Origin: Mytilus galloprovincialis
Lineage: Eukaryota > Mollusca > Bivalvia > Mytilida > Mytilidae
Assembly: GCF_965363235.1 (NCBI RefSeq)
Contig: NC_134843.1
Location: 65,015,865 to 65,079,864 of the forward strand
Length of the DNA: 64,000 nucleotides
Reading direction: 5' to 3'
This document shows, piece by piece, positions 56,901-64,000 of the stretch (position 1 is the stretch's first letter; every line of letters begins with the position of its first letter). The notes under the pieces were generated by a model. It was given only the letters and a program-made list of their open reading frames with translations, ran no database searches and was not told the origin of the DNA. Position numbers and translations under genes: made by a program.

Positions 56901-59900
56901 TACGAATGCTTTTATTATTAAAGAACAGTTAATTCAAAAAATAAATCGTACCAATGTCAGCACGAGATAAATGTATTCTAAGCTTGTGGTTCTTAGGGGA
57001 CGACATGTTTGCTAGCAGTTTTATTTTATTAGTAGCTTGTTGCTCTTTTTTTTATGCCCCACCTACGATAGTAGAGGGGCATTATGTTTTCTGGTCTGTG
57101 CCTCCGTTCGTCCGTCCGTCCGTCCGTCTGTGCCTCCGTTCGTCCGTCCGCTGCAGGTTAAAGTTTTTGGTCAAGGTAGTTTTTGAAGAAGTTGAAGTCC
57201 AATCAACTTGAAACTTAGTACACTTGTTCCCCATGATATGATCTTTCTAATTTTAATGCCAAATTATTGTTTTGACCCCAATTTCATGGTCCACTGAACA
57301 TAGAAAATGATAGTGCGAAGTTCAGGTTAAAGTTTTTGGTCAAGGTAGTTTTTGATGAAGTTAAAGTTACATCAACTTGAAACTTAGTACACATGTTCCC
57401 TATGATATGATCTTTCTAATTTTAATTCCAAATTAAAGTTTTGACCCCAATTTCACGGTCTACTGAACATAGAAAATGATAGTGCGAGTGGGGCATTCGT
57501 GTACTATGGACACATTCTTGTTTTATAGATACACTTTATCAGCCTTTTATGCATTATTTTCATTTCTTTTTCGTTTTTTATGATTTTGTTTTTCTTGATT
57601 ACAGGATAATAAAACTAATTTACTGGAGTTTGTTTTGAAAATGTATTGTCAGCTTTATGAGACTGAAGTTGATGTTAGTTGTCCCACTAGGTTCAGACTT
57701 CCAGAACCATCAAATATGAGACATGCTGCTCAGGTTAGTAAACATTATTCAATTTCTAACATTGAAATATGAGGTAATGGTAGATAGTGTGAAAGAGTCA
57801 GTTGATAAACGTGAATTATTTGGGGTAAGAAATTTTGACGATGCAGTAGTGCTCGATGTCAAACAATAGAAAATGTACCTTCTGTTCATTGCATTCGTCT
57901 GCTTCAAAGTGAATAATGTTACTTGCAAATTTTTTTTTAGAAAGATCATCCCTTGCAAAGTTATGTCAAAATTTCTATTGATGTTGGAAAATCATGACTG
58001 CAACAGTCATCAGCAAACACATAGTGTATTAGCTGTAGGCTATTTAATTTTAACGAAGGTCGTGTAGTCAAACATCTTTTCTATTGTTATTTATATTTTT
58101 TCTTTCTATCTTTATTACTGTAATATTTTTATGTTTTTAACTATAACTAATTCTTTTTGCTGCAGGTTTCGTTTGAAAGCATTCAGGAAACTTTACAAAA
58201 TCTTCATGGTGAATTAAAGATTCACAAGGAAAAAGTAAGTACATAAATATGATACTCTAATGACTTACTTTAAAACCTCTATAATTCATTTTCATTTACA
58301 AATTTTTCCAATAAGTTGTTACATTGAACTATACCATCAATCTCTCCTAGAGATATGGCAACGATAAGTGTTTGAAAAAAGCAACTTCCTTGGTGCCTTA
58401 TTTTGATTTGGTTTCTTTTAGGTAAAACTTCTGATTTTCGTATCCAGATTGCAATAAATATAGGATTATGTTGAATCAAAGTTTTATACTTGTCTTGTCC
58501 AACAGTTTCATGGTTGTGTCGGTTTTTTTAGTTGCGCTTTTTTGTTATATATTATTTCCTCTGATATCTGATATGTCCTTTGTCTTTTAAATGTTTTCAA
58601 CTTTTTTGTTCTTTTTAAAGGTTGCTGAGCAGTTCTCACAGAACGGAAATAATGAGAATACTTTCCAGATAAAATCAACAATTGATAACTTTCATACTTC
58701 AGGTATAACGCTCATACATTACTTTGTTTAATCTGCGAATTCGGCTTCACCATATTTGCATTAAATCCTTTTGTTTCTCGATATTTAAATGTTATATGTA
58801 TCCTTTTTTCAACCTTTAATTATGGACTCAATGTCGATTGTATCATTCCCTTGCAATCCTATTTTCTAGTATGCTACAAATAATCAGTAGCCAAATTCAG
58901 TTTTAATAAAACACATTAAAAATACAAGGTAGTAAATTTATTTAACCACTGCACAAAAAGTTTAAATAAAACCGAAATTGTTAGACGCAACATTTAATTC
59001 ACCAAATCAAATGTGTCTGAATACATTTTATACCTTTTCTCATATATCTGTTATAATTTGCGCACATTTAAAAGTATTACAAGATTTCTATATATTGTAT
59101 AGAAAAGAAGATGTGGTATGATTGCCAATGAGACAACTATCCACAAAAGACCAAAATGACACAGACATTAACAACTATAGGTCACCGTACGGCCTTCAAC
59201 AATGAGCAAAGCCCATACCGCATAGTGACCTATAAAAGGCCCCGATAAGACAATGTAAAACAATTCAAACGAGAAAAATAACGGCCTTATTTATGTAAAA
59301 AAATGAACGAAAAACAAATATGTAACACATAAACAAACGACAACCACTGAATTACAGGCTCCTGACTTTGGACAGGCACATATAAATAATGTGGCGGGGT
59401 GAAAATGTTAGCGGGATCCCAACCCTCACAGTTGTGCCCAGTACAGTATTATGTAATTATGCAAACTTCATTTTAAAAAATAAAATTCGAATAACTCGTG
59501 AAATAACTTAACCTCATTTCCTCACTTTGTTTCTTCAGCTATTGAGATGTTAACAGAAGAAGAAAGATTATTGCACGATACAAAAGATGTCTACCAGAAG
59601 ACTTCGACATATTTTTTGTATGGTGAAGCACCGGTATGTAGCTATTAAACAGTAGAAATAAACCTTTCTCATAGGCTTCTATTTTCCGTTTTTTGAGCTG
59701 ATATATTTTTTAAGCAAAAACAGAGAGAGAAGCTATCCTTAAATAAGAAACGATATTTAAATTCGTTTTTTGTTGGAACTAGTATCTAATTAATGGATGA
59801 AAAATAACACATAACAATGACAAATTGGAAAACAAAAGTCCATAAAACACCCTTACTTAAACTATAGCTTAAGATTAAGATTCAGAAAAAAGGGAATGAA

Positions 59901-62900
59901 ATTCAAACAATGTATCTATGGTGCTTGGTTATTTTTAATTGATTTTCATATTTTATTCTTTTTATCTTTGTGACTTTAACCTCGATATATGGATCAACAG
60001 AAGTTAAATAAAAATGTCAAAAAAGATCAGTCAAAATCGCCAGGGAAGAACCTTTACTTTATTCAGGAGGAATTACACCTAAGTATCTATTTAAATTAAT
60101 AAATTTAATAGCTGGGATCTTTTGAAAACGCTGTTCAAAATCGTTTTCCTTTGGGACTGAACGTCAGCCATCATTGATGATAAATCGAAGTAACGAATAT
60201 GAAATTTGCTTAAACATATCGTTTCTTGTATTGTCTGTAGGATCTATCGCCTCGTTTTCCATATGCATGCAATTCAATTATGTTAAATTGGATGCAGCCT
60301 GATTGAACCATGGGGTATGATTTTGTTCAAAATATAACAAAATGTAGTTTGCATGTGTGAATCTCATACGTCTTATACATTATTTGTATGAATACTGATT
60401 TCAATTCCTGTTGTGCTCAATAAAGTTTGTGTATTTAAAATGTGTTTAAATGTTTTCAGAATAAACCACAGAATTTTTTTCAAATATGGGCAATATTTCT
60501 ACATGACTGCAAATATTACTGGAAGCTGGCACATAGGCGAATCGCTAAAGAAAGATTTGAACTTGAATTTAAATATAAAGGACAAACGGTAAGTTAAAAA
60601 ATCTGGATCAAGAGATGTAAAAAGTATTACCGCTACAAAAACTCAATCTCGTTTGATTTCCAGAATTAAGTTGAAAGTTGTTCCTCATGAAAGCATTATT
60701 AAAGTTATCGATTTCTGAAGAGAATATGATGGGTTTTTTTTTTTAATGTGATATGGTATGGTAATTCGGGATATAAATTAGTAATTATTTTTGGTGAACC
60801 ACTGAATTTGATGCAAGCTATTTAGTGATACAAGTGTCTGAATACTCATTGAAGTCAACTTATTATCTGAATTGTGATATATTTCAGGCTTAAAATTTTT
60901 ATATTTTTATTTGAGGGATAAAAAGTACTCAACAACGTTAATTTAATAATTTCACATTAAAATAATTAATCTGTTGTGTAATGGAAAATAATTGTATAAA
61001 TTTCTACTTCATATAGAAATCTTTTCCCAGGGATGGAATGTATGGGTAAAGCAATCGAGATAAAATTAAAAAAACACAATCGCATTTCATCTACATAATG
61101 TGTGTTAGTGGCGCTCAAATCAATTTACATAAGTATTTCGTAAGACAAATCAAAAGCGGTGTTGTAGAGCATTGACAAATTCAAAAATAAACTGTCTATT
61201 CAGCATGTGTCTCAAATACTTTCGACATTTTGTGAAAAGTAATTATAAACTAGACATTTCAAAATATATTAGACCGATACGACAATAACAAAAAACAGAC
61301 AAACATTACCAAAAACACCGCTTTAATAAAGTAATTTGTATAAATATAGTTCTTTCTCTTTCTGGTATGATTTTAGGACATATTAAGATTTGCATTTTTT
61401 GTTATAGTCAATGGGAGCTTCGCATGGATTTGACAACTACAGAGCAAATATGTTGCGGCACTTGACAACACTCAGGAATACCCAAGACCCAAAAGATGGT
61501 TCATTGCATGTAAAACATTTAAACAATTGGATGGGCACAAATGAAGTTCCTCTCAAACAGGAAAAGTCGGGGTCGTTATATTCGTCACATCAAATGGACA
61601 ATAAACAGAAATATACACCGCAAAGAAGTACGTCTCCGAAGCCACTTACCTCAGATCCACCTGATTCAGCCAGTGTGCATAAACCTCAACCGATGAAAAA
61701 TGGATCTACTCCTCCGCACTATGAAAATCAAAATGACTTTGAAAAAGTTGTGTATGGTTCAAAACATGAAATTCAAAGTGATGAAAGGAGTGGTAATTCA
61801 GATAAAACAGACAAATCTCAGTTTTCTTTTAAATCTTGGTTAAAGCGAGAACCAGGGAAGAGGCACAATAGCGGCGAAAGTAAATCTAGTGGTGAGGACA
61901 AACGTTTAGAACAAACAATTGAAAGTGGTAAACGTACATCAGGGGAGACAACCCTTTCTAAAATCAAACATTCAGTCGTTCAAAAATTTACTAGTTCAAC
62001 AACAACATCGAAGCAGCGCCATCAACAGTCCGTCCCAAATACATATGTAACAACAACTGAAAAAGCTTATCAATCGCCACCCTCATATGTGCCGTTGAGT
62101 TTAAATGTTAATGACATTGACCCATACGAGACAAGCTTAGGGCGGGAAAGTCGGTATGGAACGATGTCATCAGAAATAGATTTGCGACCGAATGCATTTG
62201 ATAAAGGGAATTTAAATGATTCCGATTTGCAGGTTAATTCTGCTGAACGCAGGAGCAAGTTCGATGCTTCTAAGTTCACATATAAAGGAGTGAAAACACG
62301 ACAAGGTTCAGATATTTCTACAGAGTATGCTTCATTATATCACACTCCTCCATTTTCATCTCCGCCAGTGACCCATATCGATAAAGATGGGTACGCATCT
62401 CCCATCATTCTTAACTCTACATCGAAAAGCGATATTAACAATAATGATACTAAGTTGCGAGGACAAGGTCGAGATCCAAGAAATCGAGCACCCCTAGCTC
62501 TTGGTAGTAACATAAGTATTTCAGACGCTTATAAAAGATCTGATACAGAACATACTGACGCCAAGAAATTGCATTTAGAAAAGAAGGATAAATGTTCTAA
62601 CGATTCCGCAGTGTATCCTCACTCATCACATGTTGCTCGTTCTGGTCATTATCCGAGTGAAACTCCAACGAGCAGAAGTTATAACCCATTAGAACATAGT
62701 GAAACAAATGTTAAATCAGCCTATCCATATTCAGATTCACGTGCCAATGAAAATTCACATCAATTATCATCCGTTAAAAAACCTTGGGAAATTGCACGTG
62801 ATCCACCTGCAAAACCGGAAAGAGTGTTGGAAAGATATCCGGGCAGTCAAAATTTGTCAATAAACCCCGACAGTGCACATAGGGAAGTGAGAACTCATCA

Positions 62901-63678
62901 GCATTTTGGTATGTCCAATGATCAAATACCTCATAATAATGATAACAGGAAATATGTATCTAGAACTGCAATTAACCGTGCTCCGATAACATCACTGATC
63001 AAAAGATTTGAAAAAGACAACGAACAAGATTTGAATAAAGAACCTAATGAACAGCCTACTAAACAAATCATGTTGTCGACGTCAACACCCATTACACCTC
63101 GACGACCAATGACTTTGCACGAAAATGATGATGATCCGCCGCCACTACCGCCACGGTACGACTTTCATTCGTCATCTAATAAACAAGGGTTTGAAACAAA
63201 CTCTCATCAGCAGTTTACACCACAGTTTACCGAAACAGCAAAATTACAAAGAACTCCTTTGAAACCCATTCATACACGAGAAAGCACAGGAACAAGCGAA
63301 CAAGAGGAAGGTTATAAGGATAAATTGCGTAGAGCGGCAACTAGTGCGGTTTTTGAACGTTATAAATCTCAGGGTACTCCTCCGAAACGTCAAGGTGGTG
63401 AATCACAGACTCCTCAGTATGGTCGACAAAGTAGCAATCAGTCTCAATTCAGTCATCAAAGCAGCCTGAATCAAGCTGCAAATACTCCGTCAATAAGACA
63501 AAACCTGCCATTCGGGCGCCATGATGATGCGGCATTTTCAAATCCTTCATCACTCTCATATACACCTCAACAGCAAACTCCCCAATCTCAGAGCCGAAAA
63601 GCTGGACTTGGCCGATTTGCAAATATTTCAACACATCAAGCATCAAATTCGGATAATAGATCCTCTATCCATTTATAA
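44047..63678 (+). CDS. DEP-FH2 formin-family protein (15 recognised exons)
   Basis: Exons: 44047-44977, 46491-46658, 49894-49966, 51178-51256, 51964-52091, 54582-54661, 54918-55034, 55791-55839, 56075-56204, 57605-57733, 58166-58234, 58621-58702, 59539-59633, 60460-60588, 61408-63678. All have AG/GT borders, and phases agree throughout, giving 1509 residues and TAA. Domains: DEP-like 8-70, coiled coil 246-288, FH1 328-335 (PPPLPPRP), FH2 about 350-750, disordered tail 754-1509. Formins dimerise through FH2 and normally cap and elongate actin barbed ends, fed by profilin-actin on FH1. DEP domains usually target membranes or GPCR/G-protein partners. Residue 1 is the first ATG in the exon. Because an acceptor abuts it and the DEP fold normally has a preceding helix, upstream exons are likely. 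The subtype is unresolved: no GBD/FH3, PDZ, PH or WH2 seen. Confidence 0.88.
45008..45075 (+). repeat. SINE-like family A fragment
   Basis: AAGAAGATGTGGTATGAGTG then GAGACAACTCTCCATTCAAG in the first formin intron, just after the DEP exon. Confidence 0.6.
45541..45740 (+). repeat. 50-base direct repeat pair
   Basis: AGTAAAATATTTGCTCTGTT and GAACATATTATTTT at 45541-45590 recur at 45692-45740, about 150 bases apart, with one or two differences. Confidence 0.8.
46491..46658 (+). CDS. Formin exon: minimal FH1 and start of FH2
   Basis: Phase 1-1, 168 bases. It contains a single proline run PPPLPPRP (46541-46564), the whole recognisable FH1, then the FH2 lasso start KMKHLDWSRIILKD with the conserved Trp. 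PPLPPRP also fits an SH3 ligand. Typical FH1 regions have several polyproline tracks for profilin; here there is one. Confidence 0.9.
46765..47165 (+). repeat. About 200-bp tandem duplication in formin intron
   Basis: ACAGCGTTT at 46771 and 46970; TTTTAGAATAAAC at 46878 and 47079; ACTGATA and AAACTCATTT at the ends. Period 199-201, two units. Confidence 0.75.
48295..48896. mobile_element. Foldback element, second copy, itself interrupted
   Basis: Same ends as 3947-4393 (TAGAATGAAATTCAAAACA and TGTTTTGAATTTTATTCTA), opposite relative orientation, flanked by TA. A family C fragment splits the right arm at 48574-48728. Confidence 0.8.
48574..48728 (+). mobile_element. 5'-truncated family C insertion with 9-base duplication
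   Basis: AATGGGGTTCGTGTTG to TTCGTCCCTC lies between two copies of TTTTATAAT (48565-48573 and 48720-48728). The foldback copy at 4 kb shows the uninterrupted site in reverse complement (near 4106-4130). Truncation at one end only and a short target duplication suggest retroposition. Part of the duplication could be the element's own TTTTATA end. Confidence 0.7.
49894..60588 (+). CDS. Formin exons encoding the FH2 domain
   Basis: Twelve exons follow the FH1 exon and complete a roughly 400-residue FH2, the usual family size. Visible landmarks: second lasso Trp (LTTLWHNM), linker (IVNRRGKSKHQ), knob (YVTILTGEQSRRLVSTMK), coiled-coil region start (DRLDFMRFKKK), signature GNYVNGGTEEGQADGF (residues 556-571), KLKEIQDQ, and the post helix ending HRRIAKERFELEF. 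Introns range from about 0.26 to 3.2 kb and hold repeats of families A and E and the 57 kb element. The conserved Ile and Lys of the actin contact align to Ser432 and Gln583. Confidence 0.9.
52320..52670 (+). repeat. Family E unit, uninterrupted
   Basis: TGCCACTACTGATGGAGTTT, the GGGTATCACCAGCCCAGTAG block, CTTAGCTGCATTTGGCAAAA, ATTCGAGCGTCACTGATATG, and the end ATCTATGATGAGTTTA. It shows the site into which the foldback element inserted at 48 kb. Confidence 0.7.
53655..54275 (+). repeat. Two decayed tandem family E units
   Basis: Unit starts at about 53670 (TTTTACAGCAACTATTGCTG) and about 53990 (TTATTATCACTGGGTCGATG), each with the CACCAGCCCAGTAG or CACAAGCACAGTA block and an AATGCCC/AATGCTC block near the end. 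Order is conserved but identity is low, so the array is old. Confidence 0.6.
57045..57525 (+). mobile_element. Non-autonomous bivalve element with internal tandem units
   Basis: Starts TATGCCCCACCTACGATAGT, holds a GTCC microsatellite at 57107-57145, then two copies of a roughly 165-base unit (AGGTTAAAGTTTTTGGTCAA to TGATAGTGCGA), and ends GTGGGGCATTCGTGTACTAT then GGACACATTC. GTAGAGGGGCAT at the start and GTGGGGCAT at the end may mark termini. I know this as a common bivalve repeat; its class is uncertain. Confidence 0.7.
59103..59450 (+). repeat. SINE-like family A, longest copy
   Basis: AGAAAAGAAGATGTGGTATG, CCAATGAGACAACTATCCAC, GGTCACCGTACGGCCTTCAA, CATAGTGACCTATAAAAGGC, then TCCTGACTTTGGACAGGCAC and GGGATCCCAACCCTC. 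It lies in the formin intron between 58702 and 59539 and is the reference for the seven or more shorter copies in the window. Confidence 0.75.
61408..63678 (+). CDS. Formin last exon: 756-residue disordered tail
   Basis: One 2.27-kb exon after GTTATAG (phase 0) to TAA at 63676. Rich in Ser, Thr, Pro, Gln, Asn and His, with no globular domain that I recognise. Visible elements: FSFKSWLKREPGKRH, many SP/TP sites, SH3-ligand type DDPPPLPPRYDF (about 1328-1339), a basic helix GYKDKLRRAATSAVFERYKS (about 1388-1407), and a Gln/Ser-rich end. I do not find a clear DAD. The basic helix is the only candidate for an autoregulatory or membrane-binding element. Confidence 0.88.
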   Translation, partial: SMGASHGFDNYRANMLRHLTTLRNTQDPKDGSLHVKHLNNWMGTNEVPLKQEKSGSLYSSHQMDNKQKYTPQRSTSPKPLTSDPPDSASVHKPQPMKNGSTPPHYENQNDFEKVVYGSKHEIQSDERSGNSDKTDKSQFSFKSWLKREPGKRHNSGESKSSGEDKRLEQTIESGKRTSGETTLSKIKHSVVQKFTSSTTTSKQRHQQSVPNTYVTTTEKAYQSPPSYVPLSLNVNDIDPYETSLGRESRYGTMSSEIDLRPNAFDKGNLNDSDLQVNSAERRSKFDASKFTYKGVKTRQGSDISTEYASLYHTPPFSSPPVTHIDKDGYASPIILNSTSKSDINNNDTKLRGQGRDPRNRAPLALGSNISISDAYKRSDTEHTDAKKLHLEKKDKCSNDSAVYPHSSHVARSGHYPSETPTSRSYNPLEHSETNVKSAYPYSDSRANENSHQLSSVKKPWEIARDPPAKPERVLERYPGSQNLSINPDSAHREVRTHQHFGMSNDQIPHNNDNRKYVSRTAINRAPITSLIKRFEKDNEQDLNKEPNEQPTKQIMLSTSTPITPRRPMTLHENDDDPPPLPPRYDFHSSSNKQGFETNSHQQFTPQFTETAKLQRTPLKPIHTRESTGTSEQEEGYKDKLRRAATSAVFERYKSQGTPPKRQGGESQTPQYGRQSSNQSQFSHQSSLNQAANTPSIRQNLPFGRHDDAAFSNPSSLSYTPQQQTPQSQSRKAGLGRFANISTHQASNSDNRSSIHL

Positions 63679-63768
63679 AATGCATTAGTAAGATTTTCTT
63701 ACCTCAAACCATGAGAGAATATATTTCTTTAACTTTATATTTTTATATAATATAATATATTAAATTTT

Positions 63769-63774
63769 ATAATA
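63769..63774 (+). terminator. Possible variant poly(A) signal ATTAAA
   Basis: ATTAAA about 90 bases after the formin stop, in very AT-rich DNA. It is the best visible candidate; AATAAA is absent close to the stop. Confidence 0.25.
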
Positions 63775-64000
63775 ATTATACTTTTGACTGATATACTGTA
63801 TACCTGGGCTAAATAGAAACCTGTATCTCTTTACAACTGAATACAGTATAGAATTCAATGAAAATGAATTTCCCTGTTAAATATAAGTAATGAAATGTCA
63901 ACTTACGGTTGGTAAACCAAGACGATATTTAAGATGTGTCAAGATTTACATGACATTTAGAAAGCCTGCCAACAAGAAATACGCCAAAAACACAAGTCAA

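Noticed and set aside
62070..62279. Minus-strand frame within the formin tail exon
   Set aside because: Shadow of the long plus-strand exon, which is open over 2.2 kb and in phase with the FH2.

Overview
The window is AT-rich metazoan DNA with short phase-compatible exons, long introns and dense dispersed repeats. The repeat families and the domain mix (IgGFc-binding/TSP1/ShK secreted protein, tyrosine-recombinase mobile element) point to a bivalve mollusc. I believe it is a mussel (Mytilus-like), because several of the repeats look like families I know from that genus. This is recognition, not a database match.

Layout. (1) Positions 1 to about 11.6 kb hold the 3' part of a plus-strand gene for a secreted modular protein. 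It has an IgGFc-binding N-terminal-type domain (exon broken by two frameshifts and a stop), two small Asp-rich calcium-loop-like exons, one thrombospondin type-1 (TSP1) exon, four tandemly duplicated ShK (six-cysteine) exons, and a short terminal exon with a stop and a nearby AATAAA. The later exons are open and join in phase. (2) 12.5 to 16 kb is a repeat cluster holding a decayed tyrosine-recombinase (integrase-like) pseudogene at 14.05-15.02 kb. (3) 16 to 44 kb has no gene I can support. It contains terminal-inverted-repeat elements, tandem repeats (41 bp twice, about 205 bp once), hairpins and SINE-like fragments. (4) 44.05 to 63.68 kb is a plus-strand formin-family gene with fifteen exons that join in frame into a predicted 1509-residue product. 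In order it has a DEP-like domain, a coiled coil, a one-motif FH1, an FH2 of about 400 residues over thirteen exons, and a disordered 756-residue tail encoded by a single last exon.

The most interesting biology is the formin. A DEP-type domain is coupled to an FH2 domain. The two FH2 residues best known for actin barbed-end contact (Ile and Lys, I1431 and K1601 of yeast Bni1) appear to be Ser and Gln here, and the FH1 has only one proline run. The protein may therefore be a membrane- or signalling-linked scaffold rather than a standard actin elongator.

The second layer of interest is transposon archaeology. There is a three-level nest at 48 kb, in which a SINE-like fragment lies inside a foldback element inside a tandem-type repeat; the empty site is preserved in the other foldback copy at 4 kb. 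The two genes have no evident functional link. The formin 5' end is not identified; it may lie within the 32 kb between the genes.
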